Assembly: GCF_040954835.1 (NCBI RefSeq)
Contig: NC_090706.1
Span: 25,553,148 to 25,617,147 of the forward strand
From: Lepisosteus oculatus
Lineage: Eukaryota > Chordata > Actinopteri > Semionotiformes > Lepisosteidae
Direction of reading: 5' to 3'
DNA: 64,000 bases
Shown here: piece after piece, positions 39,260-50,900 of the stretch
Layout: every line of letters starts with the position of its first letter
Position numbering within the stretch: the first letter of the stretch is position 1
Translations under genes and position numbers: made by a program
The notes under the pieces: generated by a model
What the model was told of the DNA's origin: nothing
Database searches by the model: none
What the model saw: the letters and a program-made list of their open reading frames with translations, nothing else

Positions 39260-39990
39260 AGAGTCTGAATATCACTTTGAGCATGGTGAATGAAACACCG
39301 CCTAGATCAGGCTGTGCCTCCAAACAGAGCAGTGAGGCAGGGATTAAACTGGTCAGGGATGCCACTGTCAGGCCAACAGGAACTCTGAAAGGGTTACAGA
39401 GTTTAATGGTTGAGATGGAAATGAAAATGTCCACGGGTCAGCATAGTAGTGGCAGCATTATGTTAAAGTTTTGCTTCATATCTGCAGGGATTGGGAGGCT
39501 TGTCACAGAAATCTTGATGGAGAACTCTACTGGCAAATCCTAGAGCAACACCTGGTTCAGAGCTAAAACTGGGAAACAAATTTACTTTTCAGCAGCACAA
39601 TGATCCAAAACACAAGGCTGGAGTGGCTTAGGAATAAGAAAGTGAATGTCCTTGAGTGGCCCAGTCCAAGTCTCGAATTTTATTGAGAATCTGTGGAAAG
39701 ATTTCAAAACTGCTGTCTATAACTGATCCCCAAGCAACTTGACAGAGTTTGAGCAAATCTGCCAAGTCGAACACATAAAAAAGCACAGCTGTGTGTAAAA
39801 AAAGACTTGCTGTAGTAATTGTTGCCAATGGTACTTCAACTAGATACTGAGCTCATGGGTTTGAATACTTATGCGATCCACATCTTTCAGTTTTTTTGCT
39901 ATAGCTTTTGTTGACATTTATGGTAACCAATCTCCCCCCTTAGAAATCTTCAGTTTGAGCATTCAGGTTTTAAAGAAAATATTCACTTAA
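39260..39990 (+). mobile_element. Decayed Tc1/mariner transposon with transposase remnants
   Basis: Remnants of a Tc1-like transposase run left to right: 'aggaactctgaaagggttacag' with 'ggttgagatgg', 'agtggcagcattatgtta', then a frame reading FTFQQHNDPKHKAGVA followed by a stop, then 'gtgaatgtccttgagtggccc', 'ttgagaatctgtgg', and the characteristic 3' text 'gggtttgaatacttatgcga'. The canonical QQDNDPKH motif has His in place of the first Asp, and stops and frame breaks are frequent. The DDE catalytic domain cannot be functional. Inverted terminal repeats were not located. Confidence 0.85.
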
Positions 39991-40934
39991 AAAAAGGTAC
40001 GCATCAATGTGTACCTTAACAAGCTGGGATGCCACAGGAAGGGTCTGAGCAAGTTTTCAAGGTCTTGTACATTTGACTTTAACCACATACTGTATGCATG
40101 GCAACTTAATCATTTACTCCGTTTGAACGCAGTTCACTTTAATGGCACTGCCGTGTGGGGCTGGGTGAACTATTTTTTCCCCTCTGTGGCATAAATAGGA
40201 TAAAACTAATGTTGACATTTATTTGTCTGAGCTCAAGAGGAGGTGCCCAAGGGTGTGAACGCTAAACTATTTCAGGCATTGTTTTTTCCATCCTGTTCGG
40301 CAAGTGGGTTACTACCACTCTACACCCTGAACCACCTCAGCTTTACTCATGCACAGGAGGCTCAGCATACTTTTGATAACTTTCCAATCCACTCTGTTTA
40401 GATCACTACCCAGCAATAAACTATGCAAACAACTAATTATAGCACCAGCTATGGAAATGAGCGCAGGATGTGACAGTGTAAACCATACGGACATGTTTGA
40501 CTTGGCAAGCAGGAGGAACACTGAGTATCCAAGCAGGAGCAGGCTGCACTGCTCAGATTTTGACTCTTCACATAAACACAGTTAAATGACTCATTAAATA
40601 CCTGAGTCGGGTTCGATTCTAAGCAAAGCGCGCAATGTGTTATTGTACTGCGAGAATTTCAAGAACCTTGGTGCTGTTAACAGCGCGGAGGCTTTGTTTA
40701 AAAGCATTTATTCTTAATTTCTGAAACACTTAAAATTTTTAGAAACTGAATTCATTAATTACCTGAGCAGGTTTCTATTATGTAATGGTTTCTTTTTTGT
40801 GCTATTACCAATGGAGAATGACGTCAAGATAGGATTCCTTCTCTTACCAACCAGTAGCCTTGCTTGCTGTCCAGGATTTTGTATTAGCTGAAGAAATGTT
40901 GATGTTCTGCCCATATACATTTTGTTCTTGCATT
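39991..40934. other. Intergenic DNA, no gene seen
   Basis: No coding exon recognised. It contains a solitary box-B-like GGGTTCGATTC at about 40608-40618 without a foldable tRNA around it. Confidence 0.5.
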
Positions 40935-41600
40935 AAAGGGGTCCATAGAAATCTGTATTAGGGACACTGCTCATTCAGACTTCTATCAGTGACCTAGATT
41001 CTGGTAGATTGAGCAAACCAGTGAATTTGCCGATGTTAACAAAACAGGGGCATTAGCAAACACTGCAGAGGCTACAACAGGAAATTCAAACTGATTTAGT
41101 TAGAATTCGAGACAGGGTAAACATTAAACTGATGTCACTTAATGTTGATATGTAGGTAGCAAAATCGGATGACAAACATAGAATGGAAAACACTGAAGTT
41201 GAAGAAGCACCTTATGAAAAAAGACAAGTAATTTTATTGACACTTGATTTGTCTTTCAGACAATGTGGGAACACAATGGAAAAATAAACAGAATATTAGG
41301 ATGTAGACAATTTTTTTTAAGTTAAAATTTAAATCAAGGGATTATAAATTAAGAAAACTGAGATTTAGTCCCTCTGGAATCAGTGTAAAGAAGAATAATA
41401 TAGCACATTCCCAGGTTCAAAGGAATGTCCTACTCGGACAGACTAAAAGAGCTTAATCCATTTAGTTTTTATCGGTAAAGACTGCAGCGGAGCCTGAAAA
41501 CAGGAGCCACTTTAACACAAATGTTTTTGGGAGTGTAGAACAAACTGAAGTCAATACTATTGCTTCTTTCAAAACACATCTAATTTACCAGCAACCAAAT
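40935..41600 (+). mobile_element. CR1-like LINE fragment, reverse transcriptase 3' region
   Basis: Forward landmarks of the CR1 reverse transcriptase region are visible: 'atcagtgacctagattctggta', 'gtgaatttgccgatgtt' (the FADD catalytic box here reads FADV), 'acactgaagttgaagaagcacc', 'cagacaatgtggg', 'aaatttaaatcaaggga', and 'atgtcctactcggacagactaaaagagctta'. Many indels and stops make it a pseudogene fragment. The 3' tail with the family-specific end is lost or very diverged. Confidence 0.75.
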
Positions 41601-41744
41601 GTTGGACCTCTTATCACTTCTTCTTAAGATTCTCAAATAAACATGTTATAATTTGCTATATTGTGTGTCAGTAATGTTTAAAATGTGAATATGAATATAC
41701 ATGTAAGATGTTACATTTTTTTTACATAAACTCCTTCATTTTCG

Positions 41745-42310
41745 TCACGAATCGAGTCGGCCGACGGCTGCAGGGCTGATCTCGCACAACGGAGCAACTA
41801 CCGAACACGTAACCGCAGTTCATTGACCTGATTCATGGACTGCTCTCGCACACAGCACCTCAGTGAACTGGGAAGGAGCACACACACAAGAGGACTGCTG
41901 CCTACGTGTGTGATAAAGGATGAGATCACCCCCTCCACTCATTTCAGAACCATTCAGACCAGCTGCTCCCAGGGAAAAAGGCAGATTCTACACACACACA
42001 CAATAAGTGTGACGCTGTGCCGATCTGCGTTCCGAAGAAAACGGTCATTCATTTCCTCAGTCATTCAGCTACAGAAACAGTGAGAGAGAGACAAGCCGGA
42101 GTGAGGCTGTGATGAGGTCATTTGTAGTAAGGAGCCTGATATCGGCAAAGGGAGGATGACAGATTGGCCCAGGTTTGAAACCCCCCCAAGTGAGCTCTCC
42201 CCCGCTCGCTGCGCGTCCCTCAACAGCATGAGTCAGCCCTGTACGGCTGCAGATACAGACAGCTTCCCTCGGTGCGCCGCGGAAGTAATGTATGACGTCT
42301 CAGAGTCTTA
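41745..42310. promoter_or_regulatory. Orphan CpG-rich block in the spry4-ndfip1 intergenic region
   Basis: About 570 bases with many CpGs (for example TCACGAATCGAGTCGGCCGACGG, CGCTCGCTGCGCG, GGTGCGCCGCGG) in a region otherwise nearly free of CpG. It contains an AP-1 site (ATGAGTCA near 42228) and a CRE-like TGACGT at about 42293. No coding exon is visible. It could be a promoter of an unannotated non-coding transcript or a non-methylated enhancer. Confidence 0.45.
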
Positions 42311-42789
42311 GCTCTACAAAACGCAGCTGCACAACCCGTTAACCATCTGGTCCACTGAGGGAGACAGTGGTGCAGGGGGGAGGGGTGCTGCTGAAGGTAG
42401 GAAATTTAATTGTTCCCCAACTCGGCATTACCTCCGTGCTAATAGGCCAAACCTAATCCATGACGCCAACTGTGATAAACTCATCGCTTTGAAAACAGAT
42501 GGCTCAGTGCACCAACAAAAATTAATTGGATGGAGGCTTCAACTAAGAGCTAATATTTGCTACAGGCTCAACACAAACAAAAATGACCTTGCCCCTTTGG
42601 GGAACGTACAGTAAAGGAAACTTTTTAACAAAAACATGTCTTGCATTCTGCAACACTTAAAGGCAATGCTTGAAATGTATGATCCATTAGTGTGATGTTG
42701 AAAAATGAAGATTTAAAAGGTGTATGTATTTCTCTCATACTTTCTATATACATGCGACACAAGCTTCATTTTGCAGAAAGTTCTCTTAC
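42311..42789. other. Non-coding stretch with enhancer-like text
   Basis: No gene. Around 42420-42600 the sequence contains ATCGCTTTGAAAAC (TCF/LEF-like CTTTGAA), AACAGATGG (E-box-like) and AAATTAATTGGATGG (homeobox-like) in a complex, repeat-free stretch. Regulatory function is speculation. Confidence 0.3.
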
Positions 42790-42935
42790 AGGACACTGCC
42801 TCACAGCTCAGGTGAATTTGATTGTTCTCCATGTATTTGCGAGGGCTCTCATTGGGTAGTCTGCCATCCTCCCAGAGATGTGCCAGCTACATTTGTTTTA
42901 CCATTGTAAATTGTCCCTTTACAACAGACAGGCCC
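42790..42935 (+). repeat. Diverged dispersed fish repeat
   Basis: 'gacactgcctcacagctcaggtgaatttgattgttctccatgtatttgcgagggctctc' keeps the order of the repeat head and mid part seen at 31255-31430, but is heavily mutated. Confidence 0.5.
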
Positions 42936-45154
42936 ACTCTCAGGACAGGCTTTCGTTCTCGCCAGGATAAACTGCTTTTTGAGGATTGGAAAGGTTACCT
43001 TTAACATTCTTTATTTTCACCACTTTGATAAAATGTCAACATAAATCAGAGTGCTGCAAGCTGGCACGCAGTAGTGTAACACAGCCCTTGCATTGAATCG
43101 GCATTTGCAAACTCCCACAATGCAAAAGAAAAAACCTTAAATGATGAACAGCAAAGTAAAACCTTGTCACATGAAGGCTTATACAAGAGCTTCGTTAAAC
43201 ACTATAGTTAAGACTACAGGGTTAAACACCCTAACCAGGCTCTCTTTGTTAAATTTAAGAAGTTAAGCCACAGTCTTGGCACACATGACTCCTCAGTCAT
43301 TCTTATCACTCTAGCAATTACAGGAGGAGTGTGGAGTGTCAACATCGACAGCCCATCCTGTCAGTGCAGATGGAATTCACATGGAAGGCACAGGGCAGTG
43401 AGAATCCAAGGTGAATCAGAGCCCAAGAAATGAACATGCTGTTTTAGCCAGAGCCTCCCTGCTGTGAAAGATCATGCCTCAAGCAGCCATTCCAGACAGG
43501 CCTGGACTCCCCCCCCCGAGTGAAAACACCCCAATTCACACTGAAGCACTCTGCATCTTGCACCAAAAGGAAGTGCTAAGAGATTAACAAAAGGGCAAGA
43601 GCAGGATTAGGGGAAGGGTGTGATGTTCTTCTCCACAATTTTTTTTCATAATGAAATAACCTTTCACAACTCTTAATCGAGGGGAAAAAATATGCTAGGT
43701 TAAATTCTTCTTTTCAAAGTCATCTCCAATACATCCGCTAGTATTTATGCAATGCCATCATTTATTTGCAATGACATACATGGTCATACATCTAAATGTC
43801 AGTTTAAGATATGAAAATGTGTTGCAAAAATGCTTACCTTTTCAGTTTCTCTAATTAAGAGTGTTTGGTATTTAATATGGGCATTCAATATTTAACAGCT
43901 GTTTAACCTTTTTTCCTTACTTTACTGACACACCTGCATGTGTTAAGAAACAGAATAAACACTGATAGTTCAGAAACTTTGCTTGAGCAATGTTGCATAA
44001 TCCAATTGCAGATTCCATCATTCCCAATTTAAAAACCCAAGGAAAGCAGAGGACAACTCTGCCCCCTACTGTTTGTTGGAGAAGCAACTTAAATGATGCA
44101 TCAGGGAGAAAGGGCTTGTGAGCATTTTATCATTTTATAATATCACTCAATTATCCAGGCAATGCCTAGCAGAATATTTAAATTTTAAATGGTGACTGAA
44201 TTTAGGGATCACAGGACAAAAACCACAGGTTTAGCTCTGATCAATAGGTTCAAAGCTTTAGTTATCTCTAATGGAAATGTGGTGTAGATATCAATTATTT
44301 TTTATAAACATTGTTGCTCCTTAAACCCCACCCCCCAAAAGTAATGAAGGTCTGAGAAGCCGATGGCCTCAGGAAGGAGGACATAATACCTTCCCCACAT
44401 TTACCACAGGACCAGAGCTTTCCTCAGCAGAGGAAATTCAGCAGAGAAGATGTTATCAGCCAGGCAGGCAGCCTGTTTATACTGAAAGTCTTTACAGTTG
44501 AAAAGAATTAAACCATCTGTGCCACGCTTTTGCAGACATCTGGTATTTCCATATTTCAATGGCTCTGGTTACACTAACAGTTTTCAGGAAGAACAGGTAC
44601 TAAAGTACTACTATTTTTCAAGTAAAAGTGATTCAAAAATGAGAAAGATTCCAAAGTACCGTGCTGAGCAATTGCATATCTTTGCAATTATGTATATACA
44701 TACAATGAGGCATTAAATACACAACAAATAAGTATTAAATCCAATAGTATTTGTAGCTTTTTAAATTTGTAGCTTTTTTTAGTTTTCCTTGTTGATTGTG
44801 ATGAGACATTCAGTTCCCATAATGTTCCTTTAAATTATATTATTCATAGTTTTAAACCTTTTCTCTTCACATTCATCCCTGTAAAGGTTTTGAGTGTAGA
44901 ATGTAGAACCACAAGCTCTGTTGAGCACAGTTCTACGGCTTTCATTTTATTACTAATTTCCCTCGTTTAAAAATTAACAAAATCTTCATTTTACCCAGAA
45001 AACTGAAATGAAACTGAACTGCCATTCACATTGACTTTCACAGCTATTCCAGATCATACCTTTACACACACTAATGCCACCTTTATCACTTTAAAGATGA
45101 GAAGATGAAAGAAAGAAACTCCAACAGCAAAGATTCAATGACTCTCCATCACAA
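42936..45154. other. Intergenic DNA, no gene seen
   Basis: No coding exon recognised between the repeat at 42790-42935 and the ndfip1 3' end. Short C runs occur at about 43510 and 44328. Confidence 0.5.
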
Positions 45155-46680
45155 CTGCTATATAAGTGACATTTATTAGACATTTTGCTATATTTACAAA
45201 TCTTGCACTTTTCTGGACAATAAAACTCGCCAAGGTGCAGTACTACTTGGCAGAAAGTACAGAAATTGGATCTGTCCATTTTTACGATGAAAAAGTCATC
45301 TTCACTCAAGAGAGACTTACACTAACCTAGAGAAAAAGTAGGTAGATCAAAGGGACCATGTCAAAAGTTCTCAGGTAAGCCTAGGGTGGAAAAAAACGAA
45401 TTCAAGTTGGTAAGGAGTTGGAAAATCAGCATTAGACTGTCCTTCCCTAGACATTATTTCACAAGATAAACCTCTCCTGACACTGACAATGAATGTAGGG
45501 GAAAATCTTTTAAATTAATGCCCAAGCCTTGATCCACCTGAGCAACTTGAGTTCAGCTGAATGGAGACCTACAAGGAGCCTGACTACTCAAGCTCTTGTC
45601 ACTTCATCATTACAGTAGTAGAAATAAGACATAGAACAAAAACTGGACCCCCTCACTTATGCTCTCCTTTGACATTTGGAATTAAGCAATTCCAGGTAAT
45701 CTGCCTGATTGAACGTGCAGTAAAGCTGTGATTATTTTGTATACTGTTAACACACTTCGGTTAGGTAGATGTAGGACTTTTATATTTTTATACATGATGC
45801 ATTTTGGACCCATCTCTCAACCTACTGTAAGTTCAAACAATGACCACGGAATTATATTCTATTAAAATGTTACTTTTTACACCTTTTGCTTTACTCACGT
45901 TTTATAAGAAACCATTTGCCAATCAGTCAATCTTTATTAATAAAGAATAAAGCCTGTAGTACTGCCTTGGTTTTTATTTTTATTTCTGGAAATTAACTAC
46001 TTACAGCATTCCTTAGAATTATATGTTAAATTTCTGTTGTCCTGTATGTATACTTATGTTATAAAACATACCTATAAAGTAATTCTAAAGTATGCTATTT
46101 TCATAATTTTGAAGAAATTTCAACAAGGGTAGTTTTACTTTTATAACTTATGCAACAAAACACTGTTTTGAAATTATTTCAAGAAAATGTAATGTAAACC
46201 ACTGAACTGTTGAGAGTCCCCATTGCTGAACTGCAAAATCATGGCCAGCATAAGGCTGGATTCCAAATCACTTACAGTTTGAAAAGATAGGGAAAAAAGC
46301 AAGACTGCCCTCTATTGGCTAAAAAGGGCATAGTGCATGCTACTGAGTAACTATGAACAGATAGTATGTAAGGCATTATTCGAACGTCACAGACTTGATT
46401 GCAAATAGCACTTAACATTAGCCACTAATGATTGAATGGTTACAGAATCTTCAGCATCCACTAGTAAAATTTTACATCTAGAAACATACAGAAAGAAATG
46501 TCTCATTCTTAAACGGTATTTTGTTATTTAAAGCAGTGATATTATTCCTTTTTGTCTTCTGTGATCTGTCTTGATTCACTTCCTGCAGGTGCACAGTTGA
46601 TATTTGATGGAGTTTTGTTTTTTTTCTGCTTCCAGGACTCTAAATGCAGGAAGGGGGTTGTTTTTGTTTCCAAAAAGCAG
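45155..46680 (-). other. ndfip1: ndfip1 exon 8: 3'UTR
   Basis: On the - strand a clean acceptor (TCTTTCACAG) ends at 46681 and is followed by CTGCTTTTTGG...CCCTTCCTGCATTTA, then ACCTGCAGGAAGTGAATCAAGA, AATCATTAGTGG, GCAATCAAGTCTGTGA and GGGCAGTCTTGCTTT. These blocks occur in the same order in the human NDFIP1 3'UTR as I remember it, and later GAACTTTTGA and CTTTCTGCC also match. The end is set by TAATAAATGTC at 45172-45177. An earlier 3' end near 45960 (several AATAAA at 45930-45990) is possible. No open frame here is credible as a gene. Confidence 0.75.
45172..45177 (-). terminator. ndfip1: Likely distal ndfip1 poly(A) signal (AATAAA)
   Basis: On the - strand TCTAATAAATGTCACTTATATAGCA resembles the end of the mammalian NDFIP1 transcript in content and position relative to the preceding conserved blocks. 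Confidence 0.55.
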
Positions 46681-47847
46681 CTGTGAAAGAAGGGCATTGA
46701 AACTATTAGACAAATTGTATTCTATTTTAAGAAACCGTAGATGTCTCACAGAAAAATGCAGGATGATTTAATGTGCAATATCCTCTCCAGGCACTGTGAT
46801 GCTAATTTAATTGAGAAATGCTAGTAAGAAGCTGACTATTTTGGGTCTTAAGTTAAAAAAAACTTCACTTTTAGGAAAAGAGAAAATATACTGATTCAAT
46901 TTTTACTTCAAATCACATAGACCATAAAGATAAAAAGAACAGAAGACAGAAATAAACCTAATTTCTATTTAAAATCAGCAAATTAATTGTACATTGCAGT
47001 ACCAGTACTCAGCAGAAGAATACAGTGTGGTTAAATGGGTACTAAAAGTATCCTTTTTTTAATCTAAGATTTTATCCAGTATCAATTAACATGTTATAGT
47101 GCTCTTTGATATTTGCTTATCATTTCTGAACTTTCCATAGCCTTTACAGTCTGGTTCTCCATTAAAGAGATGGACTGTGTAAGATGAATGTTGTTAAAAT
47201 GTGTCAATTTCTAACAAAAAAATGTTAAACAATGAACAATTTTCAATAATGACATGATGACTAAATATCTAAACATAAAATTAAATGCACTGTACACAGA
47301 CTAAGATATGCAAGGTAGGAAAACAAACATTCAATGACCTAAAACATCTTAAGGTGTAAAGGAAAATAAGTCTCCAATTTCTGAATTCAAAATCCACCAG
47401 AAATACTGTTTAATCACAAAAAAAAGAATGAAGCTGTTTTTGATATTAAGAAAAAAATTCACATACAAAGACACCAACAGCAGAAGTAATACTTCAAACT
47501 CTGTAGTAGATACCAAGTATCACGATGGGAGTTGATGAGATTAGACACTTCACAGGTTAAATTCATTGGTTATTAGAAAATAAAAAGTGGAATGGGGCAA
47601 AAGCACATCACTTCTGTGTATCAGAGTCCCAAAACTCTGAGCAAAGAAATTCTTGTGCCCAGCATCAAAAACCTATGTTAAGGATCAGAGAGCAGTGCAC
47701 TGTGGTCACACAATGGATGTCATGGGCACACTGAAACTGGTTGAAATCTAAGTATGCCACATGCACTTATGAGCTGCTGGGTTCACATCTGCCTGCCACG
47801 CCATCCCAGTGAATGTTTTTGTTCCCTCCTCAAACCTTGCTGCTTAC
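46681..47847 (-). other. ndfip1: ndfip1 intron 7, between stop codon and 3'UTR
   Basis: GTAAGC...TTTCACAG intron of about 1.17 kb. The junction is only two bases after the stop, so it should not trigger nonsense-mediated decay. No gene seen inside. Confidence 0.75.
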
Positions 47848-47849
47848 CT

Positions 47850-47956
47850 TTAGTAAATGAAGAGGACTCTGGTACGAGGGAGAGTAGAAAAGCTTGAGTC
47901 TGACAGTTTCCTGACCTTCGCATAGTTGATGAAGCCCCTGAGGAACAGGAGGAATC
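47850..47956 (-). CDS. ndfip1: ndfip1 coding exon 7 (stop codon)
   Basis: Acceptor GTGGTAG before GATTCC. Encodes the end of the third membrane segment and the C-terminus GFLLFLRGFINYAKVRK...RTRVLFIY. The TAA is at 47850-47852, and a donor (AAAG|GTAAGC) follows two bases after it, so the exon continues only to 47848. Confidence 0.93.
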
Positions 47957-50900
47957 CTACCACAATGAAAAATAAATATATATGAGAAATGCAGAACTCT
48001 TCCATCTCTATAGGCTAGCTTCACAAGCAATTTCAAGTTCACAAAGAACCAAAAACACAAGTATCTCTCTGTTAAAGCATATAAATAATTTCATAAAATG
48101 GCAACAATATGGAACAAACTGTAGACTGCTTCTGCAAACAGCAGCTCGTGCAACTCTGGATTTCACAGCAGCAACCAAAAATACTTGAGAAAACTACAGA
48201 GAGCTCTGCCAGGTATGCATTTGCTTTGTGATCTGGAGTTAGATGGCATTACTACACAGTGCCTATTCAGAATAAAATGTCCACCTGTGGCATACGCTAA
48301 TATGAATAAAAGAAGGCACTGACATGGTCTGCTGATACAAGTGTGATATGGCTTGCACATTACATATATCACATGGGTTTGGTAGAGATATCAATTGTAT
48401 TCAAAAACATTCCAAGATATCCACTGAACCAGCAATGTTGAAGAGGGGTTTAAATTAGACAAAGAGTGGGTGCACCACATACTTTGTCCATTCTCGAATA
48501 TTCACAACCAATGAAATGGATGGTGGAGGCATGTTTCATCTCTCAATTCACTGTCCTGACACAGCTTGCTCACTGAATTCCTGAGTACCTTCTGAAACAT
48601 GGTTTCCTCTCTCAACCCCATGCACCAGCAGCCCACATTAGCAGAGTGTGTTATATGCATGTCAAAGGATATACTTTTCTGAGAATTAATATATCAAAAA
48701 TATATACCACTTTAACAGTAAGAAAGTGAGCTGGATATTGACACTCACCCAGTACAAGGAAGACCCACCAGAGCCAGTACTGACCATCAAAGTACCCAGG
48801 GAAATAGGTAGAAAACTGAAATGGAAAAAAATAAAATTATGAGGACAAACCTTTACAATATACATAAAATAAGAGTAAGAAATGCACAAATTTGACAAAA
48901 GTGCTTAATATATATGCATGCATTTCTTTATACACCTCTTATATAATCACCGTATGTGGAAAAGGAGCAATGGGAATATTATTTCAGGAGCTCTAATGGC
49001 AGGACATAAAGAATTTTCTTACCCGCACAATAAGGATCCATTTGATGAGTGACAACCCAAACCCAGAAATAGCCCCATATCTTCCTGCAGCAGAGGTTGT
49101 GAGGCAGAAGGACAGGAAAAATCCAATCCAGTTAAACAGGAAAGCCACTGAAAATGCAAAAATTAAACAGATTTCACCAAATATCTGTCCACAGAAGTGT
49201 TGTTTTCTTTTTTCCACTGGTTTCCAGGGATCTGGAATGCCAATGCCAAGCACATGATCCCAGACACTGAGTTATTTCAGTGATGTCAAGGAGTCACACA
49301 ATTTGCTGCATGTATAAAACCAGGGATCTTTAGTTACGCGGTGTCCTAATGGAGACAAGGGCCTGTAAACTATGCACAAAAGGAAAAGACAGACCAAATA
49401 AAAAACATTTTAACAAGTCTTTTGTAGTACCAGGGGATACTGCAAGGAGATGAATCTCAAGAGACCTTACCTACTCCAAAAAGCAGCAAAACAATAACTA
49501 ATTTCAAGGTAGAAGTCACGTTACATACAAATCTGGTTGTTATATTAGACTAAAAATGTTTTAATATGAAGCTATTCCTTCTCAATCACCAAGGCAATTA
49601 ATTCTCCAGTGTGTGATTTTACCATCTGTATTTTCAAAGCAATTAGATTTGCCAAGGCAATTAGAAGTATTCAGTATCCACAAGAGGGCAGTTGTACTAC
49701 AATCATCTCTCCTTTTTTCCATTTGTTCATTTAATTGATGTTTAAGACACTACAGACTTACATAAATTGATCCAATCTGTTTTGTGTACTATGCATTTGT
49801 GTTAAGTGCTCTTATGGCTCACGTCTCTGCACACCTGTGCAACAGAGGAAGCCTTAAACAATGTTGCTTATAAAAGGAATATGTATGGATTCAGGAAATG
49901 CAGAACAAAGAGTGACTAGATTTCTTGAGCTCTATGGCTGTACTGTTTATCCTAACTACATTCATGTAGCATTTTTGTAGCATGCTTGGCATTGAAAAAA
50001 TATATTATTAAAATATACCATTAGCTCTTTAAAGAGCTATCCTCTTTAAATTACTTAATTTTTATTGTATTAGTAAAGCTTCTTACAAAAAACCTGAATT
50101 AACTTGACAATTTTTAACATAGCACTCACTGAAGAAAGTTAGCATAAATATGCCATCATTCCCTATCCTCAGCTGATCTGCATCATCGAAGTCATCTCTT
50201 GCCACAAAGTCATCATCCTGAAACAGACAAGAAAAAAACAAACTATTAGAACTTTAAATTCCTGGGATATCCATGATATTCTAAAACAGCAAAAGATGAC
50301 AAATTCTCATTTTAATTGTCTAGCAAGAGGATTTTAATAAATGATCACAAACTATTTCATATTACGCAAAAAAGAACCTGCAATGTTCCTTCATTTGAAG
50401 ATTATTAATCTATACTCTATATATGAGTGTATATATATACACACACACAGATTCTATATGTATGTAAAACAACTATGATTATTTATCGTCAAAGGTGTTC
50501 AGCTACAATTTAAAGATTATTTAATTGTTGATTTCTGAACACTGCTAACCACATTGCAGTTTCTTTTTTCTTGGAACTCTGAAAACAAGGTGCTGTCTGT
50601 CTGTTTACACATCAACGCTGTTTTACCACATCTCCAAAACCAGTTATAATATCACACCCACACTTGTGCTCTATTACTGTACCTCCAGCGAATTGCCAGT
50701 TACATCATCAAAAGTGTCCAGGCGTTCCCTGTGCTGTACGTAAGCAGTTTGTGGCAAAGAAACACAAACCAGTAAAACAGGACTAGAATAAAAGTCAAAT
50801 AGAAATATACACCTAAATGACGTTTACACATTTACATTCAATGTAATCATTTAGGTAGCTACAGATTTTTGAAAACAAAATAAAAAGCAAGGAGAATGAG

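Noticed and set aside
39256..39543. 95-codon frame as a host gene
   Set aside because: It lies inside the decayed Tc1/mariner element.
40600..40640. tRNA-like box B (GGGTTCGATTC)
   Set aside because: Flanks do not pair into a T-arm or acceptor stem, and no box A lies at the right distance; probably a repeat relic or chance.
48993..49253. 86-codon - strand frame taken as a gene
   Set aside because: It is ndfip1 exon 5 extended into its introns; only 49023-49147 is coding.
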